This document shows, piece by piece, positions 18,680-29,298 of a DNA stretch of 64,000 nucleotides. Origin of the DNA: Buttiauxella selenatireducens (GTDB lineage: Bacteria > Pseudomonadota > Gammaproteobacteria > Enterobacterales > Enterobacteriaceae). The notes under the pieces are model-generated. The model ran no database searches and was not told the origin of the DNA. It saw nothing but the letters and a program-made list of their open reading frames with translations. Positions within the stretch are counted from its first letter, which is position 1, and each line of letters starts with the position of its first letter. Both the position numbers and the translations under genes were made by a program. The DNA is taken from assembly GCF_031432975.1 (NCBI RefSeq), contig NZ_CP133838.1, positions 4,030,001 to 4,094,000 of the forward strand, read 5' to 3'.

Positions 18680-20356
18680 ATGCACCACGCCACCCCGCTT
18701 ATCACCACCATTGTCGGAGGCCTCGTACTGGCCTTTTTACTCGGTATGCTTGCTAACAAACTGCGCATATCACCGTTGGTGGGCTATTTGTTAGCTGGGG
18801 TATTAGCTGGCCCTTTTACGCCAGGTTTTGTCGCGGATACGAAGCTTGCTCCAGAACTTGCTGAGTTGGGTGTGATCCTGCTGATGTTTGGCGTCGGTCT
18901 GCATTTCTCCTTAAAGGATTTGATGGCGGTAAAGGCTATCGCCATCCCAGGAGCTATCGCCCAGATTGGTGTGGCGACGCTGCTGGGAATGGCGCTTTCA
19001 TCGCTGATGGGCTGGTCACTGATGACCGGTATCGTGTTCGGCCTGTGTCTTTCTACCGCCAGTACCGTCGTATTGCTGCGTGCGCTTGAAGAACGGCAAT
19101 TAATTGACAGCCAGCGCGGGCAAATCGCGATTGGCTGGTTGATTGTTGAAGATCTGGTGATGGTATTAACGCTGGTTCTGCTGCCTGCTGTTGCGGGTAT
19201 GATGGAAAAAGGCGACGTCGGTTTTGCGACTCTGGCGCTGGACATGGGGCTGACCATCGGCAAAGTTGTAGCATTCATCGCGATTATGCTGATTGTAGGC
19301 CGCCGACTGGTCCCCTGGATCCTGGCGCGGAGCGCGGCTACCGGTTCACGCGAGCTGTTTACGCTGGCTGTTCTCGCCCTGGCGCTTGGCATCGCCTTTG
19401 GTGCGGTCGAATTGTTTGATGTGTCATTTGCGTTGGGTGCGTTCTTCGCCGGGATGGTGCTCAATGAGTCTGAGCTCAGCCATCGTGCCGCCCATGACAC
19501 ACTGCCGCTACGCGACGCTTTCGCAGTGCTGTTTTTTGTCTCAGTCGGTATGTTGTTCGACCCGATGATCCTGATTCAGGAACCACTCGCGGTAGTTGGC
19601 ACCGTCGCTATCATCATCTTTGGCAAATCTGTGGCCGCATTCTTCCTGGTGCGCCTGTTCGGCCACTCACAACGTACCGCATTAACCATCGCCACAAGCC
19701 TCGCGCAAATTGGTGAGTTCGCATTCATCCTTGCGGGTCTGGGCATGGCGCTCAATCTGTTACCGCAGACCGGGCAAAATTTGGTGCTGGCCGGTGCGAT
19801 TTTGTCGATTATGCTCAATCCCATTTTGTTTGCGGTACTTGAGCGTTATCTCGCGAAAACCGAAACCCTGGAAGAGCAAACCCTGGAAGAGGCCATCGAG
19901 GATGAGAAGCAGATCCCGGTGGATATTTGCAATCACGCGCTGCTGGTGGGCTTTGGCCGCGTAGGGAGTTTACTGGGCGAGAAGTTAATGGCTCAGGGTA
20001 TTCCGTTAGTGGTGATTGAAACCTCTCGTAGCCGGGTTGATGAATTGCGCGAGCGTGGGATCAGAGCAGTACTCGGAAATGCAGCCAATGAAGAGATCAT
20101 GAATCTTGCCCATCTTGATTGTGCTCGCTGGTTGTTGTTGACGATTCCGAACGGTTACGAGGCCGGTGAGATTGTCGCGACAGCGCGCGCGAAATATCCG
20201 GATATCGAGATCATTGCCCGCGCCCATTATGACGATGAGGTGGATTACATCACCGAGCGTGGTGCGAATCAGGTGGTGATGGGCGAGCGTGAGATCGCCA
20301 ATACGATGATGGGGATGTTGGATAAGCCGGTGGTTCAGGAAACGGTGACGGGTTAA
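18680..20356 (+). CDS. ybaL: Putative cation:proton antiporter, KefB/C family
   Basis: A 558 aa CPA2-family inner-membrane antiporter. The first 390 residues form about twelve hydrophobic helices. After a charged linker (EEQTLEEAIEDEKQ) comes a TrkA-N/RCK regulatory domain starting HALLVGFGRVGSLLGEKL near residue 418, with a nucleotide-binding GxGxxG-like loop. KefB and KefC exchange K+ for H+; YbaL itself has no firmly proven substrate. AAGGAGACGGA precedes the start. Confidence 0.93.
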   Translation: MHHATPLITTIVGGLVLAFLLGMLANKLRISPLVGYLLAGVLAGPFTPGFVADTKLAPELAELGVILLMFGVGLHFSLKDLMAVKAIAIPGAIAQIGVATLLGMALSSLMGWSLMTGIVFGLCLSTASTVVLLRALEERQLIDSQRGQIAIGWLIVEDLVMVLTLVLLPAVAGMMEKGDVGFATLALDMGLTIGKVVAFIAIMLIVGRRLVPWILARSAATGSRELFTLAVLALALGIAFGAVELFDVSFALGAFFAGMVLNESELSHRAAHDTLPLRDAFAVLFFVSVGMLFDPMILIQEPLAVVGTVAIIIFGKSVAAFFLVRLFGHSQRTALTIATSLAQIGEFAFILAGLGMALNLLPQTGQNLVLAGAILSIMLNPILFAVLERYLAKTETLEEQTLEEAIEDEKQIPVDICNHALLVGFGRVGSLLGEKLMAQGIPLVVIETSRSRVDELRERGIRAVLGNAANEEIMNLAHLDCARWLLLTIPNGYEAGEIVATARAKYPDIEIIARAHYDDEVDYITERGANQVVMGEREIANTMMGMLDKPVVQETVTG

Positions 20357-20362
20357 GTTTTC

Positions 20363-20480
20363 GCCCTCATCCCGACCTTCTCCCACAGGGAGAAGGGGAA
20401 AAACGGGTTATCCCCTCTCTTACGGGAGAAGGGAAAACCGGACTATCCCCTCTCTTGCGGGAGAGGGTTAGGGTGAGGGC
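20363..20480. repeat. GC-rich palindromic repeat R2
   Basis: Starts GCCCTCATCCCGACCTTCTC and ends GAGAGGGTTAGGGTGAGGGC, with three internal copies of a CCCTCTCTT.CGGGAGA-type unit. It lies between the convergent genes ybaL and gsk, starting six bases after the ybaL stop. It is the same family as R1, R3 and R4 but more internally duplicated. Confidence 0.8.
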
Positions 20481-20494
20481 AAAAAACGCGTTGA

Positions 20495-21799
20495 TTAACG
20501 CTCCCAGTAAGACTCTTCGAGACTATCTTCGCGCTCTGGCAAACCCCGCGTCAGACGCGGAGAATGCTGGTTCAATACCTGATAACTCACACGGTTCGCG
20601 TATTTGCACACCTGCGCCAAAGACGAATAAGTCAGCCAGGTAAACTGATGTTTGCTGGAATTTGGCACGTTAGAGCGGTGATAATTATTTGCCGTAATAT
20701 CATGCAGTAATGCCGCCAGCGCACCATCACCCGCGCCATTGGTATTCATAATTTTCTCAGGCCCGCCCATGTATGGCGCAATGTGCGAGAAAATACGCAT
20801 CGGGTTCTGGCAATCTTTATGGCGCATGGCACGGCTAAATTCGTACTGGTTAAATTCAGCGATCGCTCCTGGCAACAGCGGATGTTGCGTGGTGCGTTTT
20901 GCCGATTCTTCAGTAAAGGCCGCCATGTACAGCCCGACCGGCCCCGCGGTACACAATACTAAATCGACCCAATCCAGCGCTTTATCGGCCGCCAGCAGCG
21001 GATCGTTTTCACCTGTCAGTGCCAGCCCTTCTTCTTCGTTCATCGCCAGAATCGAGACATGCTCTTTCAGGAATGCCTGCCACCACTCTGGGTTTTCGGC
21101 AATAACGTATTTGGTGCCCAGCGTCAGCACTACCGGTACATTGTACTTTTTCGCGTAAGCGATGGCCTGCATGGTCGCTTCCGGCATGGGCTCGCCGTCT
21201 TTGCAACGCACTAAATATGAGGTCAACACCAGCGCAGACGCACCGGCAATCACCTCTTCAGGAATGCTGTCGGCGCGTAGCTGATTCATATGACCCGGAC
21301 TAATGGCAAAGGTACGTTCACCCTGCTCGCCAATCAGCGTAAAGCAGCGGCCAATCGCGCCGTCCACACCTTGCAGGTAGTTGAGGTCAGTACGGCTGGA
21401 GGTATTGCACAGATAGCGGTAGGCGTAGCTACCGATTTCGATATTGCTGCACATTACGCCCAGCAGAACAGAGCGGTCATCGGCCAGAACCGAATAGTTG
21501 TGCATCGTATTACCAATGGTGCCGCCAGCAAACTGGTGAGTAATCAGATCTTTTTGCACCAGTTCCTGATATAGCGCTTCGGCCACATCGTCTTCAATCA
21601 CCAGTGAATGGCCGAAACTCAAACCGTAACGATGAACAAACTCGTCATCCACTTTGGCTTCGATATCCACCAGCGTTTGATCGATCCCGACGACCCAGGA
21701 AGTACCAGTTTCATTTTCAGGCTGAGCCTGTTGCAGTAAAGGATCGCGCGCGCTCACCGGGAAGTAGTGTTTGGATTTTCGTTTGCCGGGAAATTTCAT
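20495..21799 (-). CDS. gsk: Inosine/guanosine kinase
   Basis: Gsk phosphorylates guanosine and inosine in purine salvage. The 434 aa protein is a PfkB-type sugar kinase: VVGIDQTLVDIEAKVDDEF near the N-terminus, the FAGGTIGNTMHNYSVL substrate loop, and the anion-hole and catalytic NTNGAGDGALAALLHDI near residues 350-366. The length matches E. coli, and the neighbours ybaL and hemH are as there. Confidence 0.97.
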   Translation of the reverse strand: MKFPGKRKSKHYFPVSARDPLLQQAQPENETGTSWVVGIDQTLVDIEAKVDDEFVHRYGLSFGHSLVIEDDVAEALYQELVQKDLITHQFAGGTIGNTMHNYSVLADDRSVLLGVMCSNIEIGSYAYRYLCNTSSRTDLNYLQGVDGAIGRCFTLIGEQGERTFAISPGHMNQLRADSIPEEVIAGASALVLTSYLVRCKDGEPMPEATMQAIAYAKKYNVPVVLTLGTKYVIAENPEWWQAFLKEHVSILAMNEEEGLALTGENDPLLAADKALDWVDLVLCTAGPVGLYMAAFTEESAKRTTQHPLLPGAIAEFNQYEFSRAMRHKDCQNPMRIFSHIAPYMGGPEKIMNTNGAGDGALAALLHDITANNYHRSNVPNSSKHQFTWLTYSSLAQVCKYANRVSYQVLNQHSPRLTRGLPEREDSLEESYWER

Positions 21800-21862
21800 G
21801 ATGTTGTTCGGAAGTAGCTAATCAGGCCGGAAATGGTAGCACATTAACGGCCAAAAGCGGGA

Positions 21863-22825
21863 TCAGCGATATTTTTCTACAAGACTCATCATCATTGCGA
21901 TATGCGCCGGGTCATCATTGAGGGCAGGAATATATTCATACTTGGTGCCACCCGCCTCGAGGAACACTTCACGGTTTTGCACCGCCATCTCTTCGAGAGT
22001 TTCGAGGCAATCGGCGGAGAAACCAGGGCACATGACCTGAATGTGTTTCACCCCTTTTTCAGCCAACATTTTCAGCGTTTCGTCGGTATACGGCATTAGC
22101 CACGGTTCGCGGCCAAAACGCGACTGATAGGTCATCATCACTTTTTCTGGTGGCAGCTCGAGGGCGGAAAGCAACTCGCGCGTGGTGTCGCGGCAACGCT
22201 GTGGATAATCATCGCCTTCGTTGGCATAACGCTGCGGAATTCCATGGTAGGAAAGCAGCAAAACATCCGGCTCGCCGTGCTGGGCGAAAGAGTGTTTGAC
22301 CGAAGCCACCAGCGCATTGATGTAGGAGGTGTTATCGGCGTAGTCACGAATCAGGGAAATCGACGGCAGCGAACGGTAATCAGCAAAAATGCGCCCTAAT
22401 TCATCCCAAACAGCAGCAACAGTCGAGCAAGAGAATTGTGGATACAACGGCAGCACGACGATGTGATCAACGTTGTGAGACAAAAGTTCGTCCACTGCAC
22501 TTTTCAATGACGGTGAGCCATAGCTCATGCCGAGCGCGACTGGGGTACCCGGCATTTGCGCTGCCAGAGCGACTTGCTGACGTCGGCTATAAACAAGTAG
22601 CGGCGAGCCTTCGTCCATCCAGACGGACTGATACAACTTTGCAACCCGTGAGGAGCGCAGCGGTAAAATCACGCCTCGCAGCAGTGGCCACCACAACAGA
22701 CGCGGGGTATCAACGACGCGTTTGTCGCTGAGAAACTGGCGCAGGTAGCGTTTTACCGCCGCCGGAGTAGGGGCATCAGGTGTGCCAAGGTTTGCCAGTA
22801 AAATACCCACTTTTTCCTGATTCAT
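21863..22825 (-). CDS. hemH: Ferrochelatase
   Basis: HemH inserts ferrous iron into protoporphyrin IX, the last step of haem synthesis, at the inner face of the membrane. The protein is 320 aa, with [14 protein letters not shown] at the start, the metal-binding His in [12 protein letters not shown], and the conserved Glu in [15 protein letters not shown]. The ATG at 22823-22825 was chosen because AAGGAG lies five bases before it; a GTG two codons upstream overlaps that ribosome binding site. Confidence 0.97.
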   Translation of the reverse strand: MNQEKVGILLANLGTPDAPTPAAVKRYLRQFLSDKRVVDTPRLLWWPLLRGVILPLRSSRVAKLYQSVWMDEGSPLLVYSRRQQVALAAQMPGTPVALGMSYGSPSLKSAVDELLSHNVDHIVVLPLYPQFSCSTVAAVWDELGRIFADYRSLPSISLIRDYADNTSYINALVASVKHSFAQHGEPDVLLLSYHGIPQRYANEGDDYPQRCRDTTRELLSALELPPEKVMMTYQSRFGREPWLMPYTDETLKMLAEKGVKHIQVMCPGFSADCLETLEEMAVQNREVFLEAGGTKYEYIPALNDDPAHIAMMMSLVEKYR

Positions 22826-22917
22826 TTCCACTCCTTATCAACAAATTGCTGATAATTGTAACGTAAAAGTGGCACAGGAGAACCGATTACAGCGAAAGGG
22901 TAAAAAATGGATAAAAA

Positions 22918-22946
22918 AATACCAGGAACAAGTCCTGGTATTTTTA
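22918..22946 (-). terminator. adk terminator
   Basis: Read on the minus strand, ATACCAGGA, a five-base loop, TCCTGGTAT and then a T run form a textbook intrinsic terminator downstream of adk and upstream of hemH. The stem is flanked by A and T runs, so it could work on both strands. Confidence 0.85.
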
Positions 22947-22948
22947 TC

Positions 22949-22990
22949 GACCCAAAAGATTTCGAGGTGCAACTTGAAAGATGACGGGTT
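22949..22990. repeat. Internally deleted ERIC remnant after adk
   Basis: GACCCAAAAGATTTCGAGGT resembles one ERIC end (ACCCAAAATAATGCGAGTT) and the directly adjoining AACTTGAAAGATGACGGGTT resembles the other end. The roughly 85-bp core is gone. It sits between the adk stop and its terminator. Confidence 0.5.
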
Positions 22991-22993
22991 GGG

Positions 22994-23716
<723 letters not shown>

Positions 23717-23760
23717 TCAAGAATGGCAGGTATTTCAGGTGGGGTTAGTTGATTTGAAAT

Positions 23761-23877
23761 GCCCTCACCCCGGCCCTCTCCCCCAGGAGAGGGAGAAAAC
23801 TCGATCCATTTCTCCCAGGAGAGGGGGAACGACTCGATCCAGTCCCCTCTCCCTGAGGGAGAGGGTTAGGGTGAGGG
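23761..23877. repeat. GC-rich palindromic repeat R3
   Basis: Starts GCCCTCACCCCGGCCCTCTC and ends GAGAGGGTTAGGGTGAGGG, with inner repeated hairpins. It begins 122 bases upstream of adk and ends five bases before the htpG stop codon. The first 33 bases are almost identical to R1 and R4. Confidence 0.8.
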
Positions 23878-23882
23878 AAAAC

Positions 23883-25757
23883 TTAGGAAGCCAGCAATTG
23901 ATTCATACGGCGAATGAATTGGTTTGGATCTTCCAGGGTGCCACGTTCAGCTAACAGCGCCTGGTCGAGCAGTAATTCGACCCATTCGCCGAACTGCGCT
24001 TCATCCTGAGTATCTGCAACACGTTTCACCAAACCGTGATCCGGGTTCAGCTCGAAGATGTACTTCACTTCTGGCACTTCCTGGCCCGCAGCGGCAAACA
24101 ATTTCGCCATTTGCGTGCTCATGTCGTTGCTGTCAGTGGTCACGATAGCAGGCGTGTCGGTCAAACGGTGCGTCAGGCGCACTTCTTTAACACGCTCGCC
24201 CAGCAGGGTTTTCACGCGGTCAACAAATGGCTCAAGCGCTTTTTCAGCTTCTTTCGCTTCTGGTGTCTCTTCGTCAGCCAATTTTTCCAGCGTCTCATCA
24301 GTCTTACTGACTGACTGGAATGCTTTACCATCGAACTCAGTCAGATAGCTCATCATCCACTCATCGATGCGATCGGAAAGCAGCAGAACTTCAATGCCTT
24401 TCTTACGCAGCAACTCCAGGTGCGGGCTGCTCTTCGCGGCCGCATAGCTGTCGGCAGTGATGTAGTAAATCTTCTCCTGGCCTTCTTTCATGCGTGACAC
24501 GTACTCTTCCAGCGACACAGTTTGTGCAGCGGAATCGCTATGCGTCGTCGCAAAGCGCAGCAGTTTAGCGATAGTTTCCTGGTTCGCATTATCTTCAGCA
24601 GGGCCTTCTTTGAGCACCAGGCCAAAGTTTTTCCAGAAGGTTTGGTATTTTTCGCTATCGTCTTTCGCCAGTTTTTCCAGCATCTGCAATACGCGTTTGG
24701 TCAGCGCACTACGCAGGTTCTGAGTCACACGGCTGTCTTGCAGAATTTCACGCGACACGTTCAGCGGCAGGTCATTGGAATCTATCAGGCCGCGAACAAA
24801 ACGCAGGTAGTTCGGCATGAACTGCTCTGCGTCGTCCATGATGAACACGCGCTGCACGTACAGTTTCAGGCCGTGTTTATGATCGCGATTCCACATATCC
24901 CACGGCGCCTGGGACGGGATGTACAGCAAGCTGGTGTACTCTTGTTTCCCTTCCACGCGGTTGTGGCTGTAGGTCAGCGGGTCGGTGAAGTCATGAGCAA
25001 CATGCTTGTAGAACTCGTTGTACTCTTCGTCTTTAATTTCAGACTTGCTACGGGTCCACAGTGCCTGAGCTTTGTTGATTTTTTCCCAGCCGAGGATAGT
25101 TTCGCCATCTTTCTCTTCACGGGTTTCAATCTCAACCGGCAGAGCAATGTGGTCGGAGTATTTACCGATGATAGAGCGCACACGCCAGTCATCTAAGAAC
25201 TCGTCTTCGCCTTCACGCAGGTGCAAGGTAATTTCGGTCCCGCGGTCTGCTTTGGTGATATCCGCAACGGTATATTCGCCCGCACCTTCAGATTCCCAGA
25301 ACACCGCTTGATCCGCAGGAACTCCAGCCGCACGAGTACGCACGGTCACTTTGTCCGCCACGATAAATGCAGAGTAGAAGCCCACACCAAACTGGCCGAT
25401 AAGCTGGCTGTCTTTCGCCTGGTCGGAACCCATGGATTCAAGGAAGGCTTTGGTGCCAGATTTTGCAATGGTCCCGAGGTGATCAATCGCTTCGTCGCGC
25501 GTCATCCCGATGCCGTTATCAGCAATCGTCAGGGTGCGTTTTTCTTTATCAAATGAGACACGCACACGCAGCTCACCGTCACCCTCGTAAAGATCGGCCT
25601 GGGACAGCGCGCGGAAGCGCAATTTGTCTGCCGCATCGGAGGCGTTGGAGATCAGCTCACGCAGGAAAATTTCTTTATTTGAGTAGAGGGAGTGGATCAT
25701 CAGGTGCAGAAGTTGTTTCACTTCAGACTGGAAGCCACGAGTCTCTTGTCCTTTCAT
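23883..25757 (-). CDS. htpG: Molecular chaperone HtpG (bacterial Hsp90)
   Basis: HtpG is the cytosolic ATP-dependent Hsp90 chaperone. The 624 aa protein starts [17 protein letters not shown]. It has the GHKL ATPase domain (residues 1-230: [31 protein letters not shown]), the middle domain with the catalytic loop and SREILQDS, and the C-terminal dimer domain. An ATG two codons upstream is also in frame, but this start gives the E. coli length. A sigma-32 promoter is visible upstream. Confidence 0.98.
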   Translation of the reverse strand: MKGQETRGFQSEVKQLLHLMIHSLYSNKEIFLRELISNASDAADKLRFRALSQADLYEGDGELRVRVSFDKEKRTLTIADNGIGMTRDEAIDHLGTIAKSGTKAFLESMGSDQAKDSQLIGQFGVGFYSAFIVADKVTVRTRAAGVPADQAVFWESEGAGEYTVADITKADRGTEITLHLREGEDEFLDDWRVRSIIGKYSDHIALPVEIETREEKDGETILGWEKINKAQALWTRSKSEIKDEEYNEFYKHVAHDFTDPLTYSHNRVEGKQEYTSLLYIPSQAPWDMWNRDHKHGLKLYVQRVFIMDDAEQFMPNYLRFVRGLIDSNDLPLNVSREILQDSRVTQNLRSALTKRVLQMLEKLAKDDSEKYQTFWKNFGLVLKEGPAEDNANQETIAKLLRFATTHSDSAAQTVSLEEYVSRMKEGQEKIYYITADSYAAAKSSPHLELLRKKGIEVLLLSDRIDEWMMSYLTEFDGKAFQSVSKTDETLEKLADEETPEAKEAEKALEPFVDRVKTLLGERVKEVRLTHRLTDTPAIVTTDSNDMSTQMAKLFAAAGQEVPEVKYIFELNPDHGLVKRVADTQDEAQFGEWVELLLDQALLAERGTLEDPNQFIRRMNQLLAS

Positions 25758-25813
25758 GGTCATTGATACCTCAACAAAATCAAAATACAGGGGTGATGAA
25801 AACGTTGAGGGAG

Positions 25814-25842
25814 ATATGAGGATAAGCAGAGGAGATTTCAAG
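25814..25842 (-). promoter_or_regulatory. Sigma-32 heat-shock promoter of htpG
   Basis: On the minus strand CTTGAAA (25842-25836) and CCTCATAT (25821-25814) are separated by 14 bases, fitting the sigma-32 consensus CTTGAAA - N13-15 - CCCCATNT with one mismatch. It lies 57 bases before the htpG start codon. Confidence 0.82.
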
Positions 25843-25872
25843 CGGGGGAGAAAAGAATCTCCCCATTTTCAA

Positions 25873-26478
25873 TTAGAACGTAATTTTGTGGCGGCCCGCC
25901 AGAGAATGCGAAAGCGTGGTGCCATCAACCATTTCCAGCTCGCCGCCCACCGGCACACCGTGCGCGATACGACTGGCATCTACGCCATATTGCCCACACA
26001 GTTCGGCGATATAGTTCGCGGTGGCTTCACCTTCAACCGTTGGGTTAGTCGCAAGGATGAGCTCTTTGATAGTTTCGTGCTCAAGGCGCTGTTCCAGCCT
26101 GTCGAGACCGATGTCCTGGGGGCCAATGCCGTCGAGCGGTGAAAGATGCCCCATCAACACAAAATAGCGTCCAGAGAATTGGCCCGTCGCTTCAATCGCA
26201 TGGATATCCGCAGGCGTTTCCACCACGCAAATCTGGCCATTTTCCTGGCGGCGTGGATTGGAACAAATTGCGCAGACTTCTTGTTCGGTAAAAGTACGGC
26301 AATCCGCGCAGTGGCCGATTTCGGACATTGCACGCGTGAGGGCTTGCGCTAGTCGCATTCCGCCGCTGCGGTCGCGTTGCAGGAGCGCGAACGCCATACG
26401 TTGAGCTGACTTAGGGCCAACACCTGGCAAGCAGCGCAGGGATTCCATAAGGGCGGTAAGTAAAGGACTGGTTTGCAT
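25873..26478 (-). CDS. recR: Recombination mediator protein RecR
   Basis: RecR works with RecF and RecO to load RecA at gaps. The 201 aa protein has the N-terminal helix-hairpin-helix ([16 protein letters not shown]), a four-cysteine zinc motif ([16 protein letters not shown]) and a Toprim domain ([13 protein letters not shown]). In E. coli it follows ybaB directly in the dnaX-ybaB-recR operon; here a three-gene block of about 2.8 kb lies between them, so it needs its own promoter or read-through from the YcaC-like gene. No strong ribosome binding site is visible. Confidence 0.97.
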   Translation of the reverse strand: MQTSPLLTALMESLRCLPGVGPKSAQRMAFALLQRDRSGGMRLAQALTRAMSEIGHCADCRTFTEQEVCAICSNPRRQENGQICVVETPADIHAIEATGQFSGRYFVLMGHLSPLDGIGPQDIGLDRLEQRLEHETIKELILATNPTVEGEATANYIAELCGQYGVDASRIAHGVPVGGELEMVDGTTLSHSLAGRHKITF

Positions 26479-26548
26479 CGCTCAGACTTCTGAAAAAAGA
26501 GTGGGACATAGCCTAACATTAGCCCAGCGGACGGGTATAGAAAAAGAT

Positions 26549-26581
26549 AGTCCCCCTGCGGGATGTCTCGCACAGGGGGAA
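26549..26581 (-). terminator. Terminator between the YcaC-like gene and recR
   Basis: Read on the minus strand, TTCCCCCTG and CAGGGGGA form a strong stem with a 14-base loop that can pair further, followed by ACTATCTTTTT. It would stop transcription before recR. Confidence 0.7.
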
Positions 26582-26586
26582 TTTAT

Positions 26587-27264
26587 TTAAGCGCGCTGAG
26601 AATCCAGAGACTCTTGATTCGTCACCACATCTTGCGCTTTCTGGTAACTTTCCATCAGCAAGCCATATTCAATAAATACACCGCCCCAAAGGTTGGCCCA
26701 CTCCATTGCATCCTCACGGTTCCATGTGTGCTGAATCTCAGCTACAACCGCTGCGGTATCCATCGGAACCACGCCCGCTTGTACTACTCGCGCCAGGGTG
26801 ACTTCCTGCGCCATTTTGGAATAAGTGCCTGAAGCATCGATCACCGCGAAGACTTTAAAGCCTTCGGCAACCGCGCTGATAGCCGGAAACGCCATGCAAA
26901 CGCTGGTCACCGTGCCCGCAATGATTAACGTTTTACGCCCTGTTGCTTTGACTGCCGCAACGAAATCAGGGTTATCCCAGGCGTTAATTTCACCTTTACG
27001 CGGCACATACTGCGCATGAGGGGCATATTGGTGGATCTCAGGGATCAGCGGGCCATTTGGGCCTTGCGGCACAGAAGCGGTGGTGATGACCGGAATATTG
27101 GCCAGCGTCGCGATTTTTGCCAGTACCGTGGCGTGGGTACGCAACGTAGGCATCGGCATGTCGTGTACTAGCTGGAACAAACCGCTCTGGTGGTCAATGA
27201 GTAGCATGACTGCATCGTTGGCATCAATGGTCGGAATTTGTCCGTTAAAGTTTGCAGGTGTCAT
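26587..27264 (-). CDS. Isochorismatase-family hydrolase, YcaC-like
   Basis: A 225 aa cysteine hydrolase of the isochorismatase superfamily. It resembles E. coli Yca[13 protein letters not shown] with the catalytic Asp, the conserved Lys in RKGEINAW, and the nucleophile Cys in [12 protein letters not shown]. YcaC-type proteins form ring octamers and have no settled substrate. GAGG precedes the start. It lies downstream of a pirin gene and near a LysR regulator. The pirin terminator between the two suggests separate or attenuated transcription. Confidence 0.85.
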   Translation of the reverse strand: MTPANFNGQIPTIDANDAVMLLIDHQSGLFQLVHDMPMPTLRTHATVLAKIATLANIPVITTASVPQGPNGPLIPEIHQYAPHAQYVPRKGEINAWDNPDFVAAVKATGRKTLIIAGTVTSVCMAFPAISAVAEGFKVFAVIDASGTYSKMAQEVTLARVVQAGVVPMDTAAVVAEIQHTWNREDAMEWANLWGGVFIEYGLLMESYQKAQDVVTNQESLDSQRA

Positions 27265-27294
27265 ATTCGTATCCTCTGATAGTGAAATAGTGCT

Positions 27295-27323
27295 TAAAAA
27301 ACGGCTACCGGAGCGATAGCCGT
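27295..27323 (-). terminator. Terminator after the pirin gene
   Basis: On the minus strand ACGGCTA and TAGCCGT form a perfect 7-bp stem around a nine-base loop, followed by a run of six T. It stands between the pirin gene and the YcaC-like gene. Confidence 0.8.
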
Positions 27324-27330
27324 GAGTTTT

Positions 27331-28200
27331 TTACTCTATGGACTGGCCAAAACGACCCTGATTGAAATCGTCGATAGCCTCTTTAATTTCTTCACGAGTG
27401 TTCATTACAAACGGCCCGTAACCCACCACTGGCTCATTGAGTGGCTCACCGCTCAGCACCAGCACAACGGCGTCGTTATTGGCTTCAAGCGTGACGGTTT
27501 CGCCTTTTGCATCCAGTACCACCAGCTGCGCCTCACGAGCAATTTCCTCGCCGTTAACCTGCACCGTGCCTTTCAGCACAACCAGTGCGGTGTTCCAGCC
27601 GTCAGGCAGCGTCAGTTGTGTGGTGCTTTGCGCATTCAGACGCACATCCAGTACGCGCAGCGGTGAAAACGTGCGTGCCGGGCCTTTACTGCCCTCCATT
27701 TCACCCGCGATAACACGCACCTGACCTGCGTTATCGGGCAATGTCACCACCGGAATATCCGCATCTGTAATCGACTGGTAGTTCGGTGGCGTTGACTTGT
27801 CCTTCGCAGGCAGATTGACCCACAGCTGAACCATTTCCAGCGTGCCGCCCTTCTCGCTGAACGCTGGCGAATGGAACTCCTCGTGCAAAATCCCGCTACC
27901 GGCCGTCATCCATTGCACATCACCGGGGCCAATTACCCCGCCACTGCCGGTGGAGTCACGGTGCGCCACTTCACCTTTGTAGACGATGGTGACCGTTTCA
28001 AAACCACGATGCGGATGCACATCAACGCCGCGCTGGCCTTTGTTGCTCGGTTTAAAATCTGCCGGGCCTGCGTAGTCCAGCAGCAAGAATGGGCTGAGCT
28101 GTTTTTCAAATTTCGAATAAGAAAACAGTGAACGAACCGGGAATCCATCACCCACCCAGTGGGAAGCCGGTGCGGAATACACGCCTAAAATTGATTTCAT
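27331..28200 (-). CDS. Pirin-family protein
   Basis: A 289 aa bicupin. The N-terminal cupin has the metal ligands of pirins, DVHPHRGFETVTIVYKGEVAHRDS and later ILHEEFHS, matching His/His/His/Glu. Pirins such as E. coli YhhW can act as quercetinases, but the natural role is unknown. The start MKSILGVY follows GGAG by six bases; an ATG four codons earlier overlaps that site. The gene is divergent from a LysR regulator with 110 bases between them, the usual arrangement for regulation by the neighbour. Confidence 0.9.
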   Translation of the reverse strand: MKSILGVYSAPASHWVGDGFPVRSLFSYSKFEKQLSPFLLLDYAGPADFKPSNKGQRGVDVHPHRGFETVTIVYKGEVAHRDSTGSGGVIGPGDVQWMTAGSGILHEEFHSPAFSEKGGTLEMVQLWVNLPAKDKSTPPNYQSITDADIPVVTLPDNAGQVRVIAGEMEGSKGPARTFSPLRVLDVRLNAQSTTQLTLPDGWNTALVVLKGTVQVNGEEIAREAQLVVLDAKGETVTLEANNDAVVLVLSGEPLNEPVVGYGPFVMNTREEIKEAIDDFNQGRFGQSIE

Positions 28201-28310
28201 CGTTATCTCCATTGAGTGTCGATTTCTGTTGAGTTAAAGCTTACTCATAAGACGAAAATCCCGGTAGACTCCAGAAATGAACTCAGTGTTCCATATACAG
28301 GACAATAACG
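28201..28310. promoter_or_regulatory. Divergent pirin / LysR control region
   Basis: This 110-bp gap must hold both promoters and, by analogy with other divergent LysR pairs, the regulator's binding site. I could not pick out a convincing T-N11-A dyad by eye. Confidence 0.4.
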
Positions 28311-29216
28311 ATGCAAGATCTCAATGACCTGTGGTACTTCGTGCAAGTGGTCGATTTCGAGGGGTTTTCTCCCGCCAGCCGCGCAATTGGCATTCCAAAA
28401 TCCCGGTTAAGTCGGCGTATCGCCTTGCTGGAGGAGAGTCTGGAAACGCGGCTTATTCAGCGCTCAACGCGCAGCTTCACCGTGACGGAGGCCGGGCAGA
28501 TATTTTATCGCCATTGCAAAGCGATGATTATTGAGGCTGAAGCGGCACAAGAGGCGATAAATACGCTACGAGCCGAACCACGTGGGCTTATTCGCCTGAC
28601 GTGTCCGATTGCCCTACTGCATGTGCATATTGGCGATATGCTGGCGCGGTTTATGACGATGTATCCGCAGGTTACGGTGCAGCTTGAGGAGACAAATCGC
28701 CAGGTTGATGTATTGAATGAGAACGTCGATTTGGCGGTACGCGTTCGCCCATTACCACTGGAAGATAGTGATCTGGTGATGCGCAAACTGGCCGATCGCA
28801 ATATGTGTCTGGTTGCCAGCCCTGAGTTAGTTGAACAATTTTCGCAACCCTCGTCACCCGCCGATCTACAACACTGGCCGAGCCTGGCACTCTCCAAACC
28901 ACAGCAGATTTACCGATGGTGTCTGTTTGGCCCAGATAATCAGGAAGTGATACTGCACCATAAGCCACGTTTTGTGACCACCGATATGATTGCATTACGG
29001 GCGGCTGCTTTGGCGGGCGTAGGGATTGTTCAACTACCCATATTGATGATTAAGAAGCAGATACTGGATGGAACGTTGGTGCGATTGTTACCGGATTGGC
29101 ATACAAGACGGGAAATCATTCATTTGGTGTTTCCTTCGCGTCGCGGGCAGTTACCGGCGGTCAGGTCACTGATTGATTTTCTGGTGGAGAGTTATGCGGC
29201 GTTTGATGAAGAGTGA
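28311..29216 (+). CDS. LysR-family transcriptional regulator
   Basis: A 301 aa LysR-type regulator with the N-terminal winged helix (DLNDLWYFVQVVDFEGFSPA, then IPKSRLSRRIALLEESL) and a periplasmic-binding-like effector domain (about residues 90-295). It is divergent from the pirin gene and reads towards ybaB, whose 3' end it faces. It most likely controls the pirin and perhaps the YcaC-like gene. Inducer unknown. Confidence 0.88.
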   Translation: MQDLNDLWYFVQVVDFEGFSPASRAIGIPKSRLSRRIALLEESLETRLIQRSTRSFTVTEAGQIFYRHCKAMIIEAEAAQEAINTLRAEPRGLIRLTCPIALLHVHIGDMLARFMTMYPQVTVQLEETNRQVDVLNENVDLAVRVRPLPLEDSDLVMRKLADRNMCLVASPELVEQFSQPSSPADLQHWPSLALSKPQQIYRWCLFGPDNQEVILHHKPRFVTTDMIALRAAALAGVGIVQLPILMIKKQILDGTLVRLLPDWHTRREIIHLVFPSRRGQLPAVRSLIDFLVESYAAFDEE

Positions 29217-29257
29217 TTACGGGGTAAAAAAGTGAGGCGTCGCTTTGACGACAGGAC

Positions 29258-29291
29258 GCCCTCACCCTGACCCTCTCCCCCAGGAGAGGGG
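29258..29291. repeat. GC-rich palindromic repeat R4 (half copy)
   Basis: GCCCTCACCCTGACCCTCTC, a short spacer, then GGAGAGGGGA: the left half of the R1/R3 type. It lies between the convergent LysR gene and ybaB, at the edge of the inserted three-gene block. Confidence 0.7.
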
Positions 29292-29298
29292 ATCAATA

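Noticed and set aside
18784-19500. A 238-codon minus-strand ORF inside ybaL, rich in Ser/Ala/Thr
   Set aside because: It is the antisense of the membrane region of ybaL, with low-complexity composition and no start signal.
25874-26142. Plus-strand ORFs antisense to recR and htpG with long open frames
   Set aside because: They are open only because of the codon bias of the genes on the other strand; none has family features.
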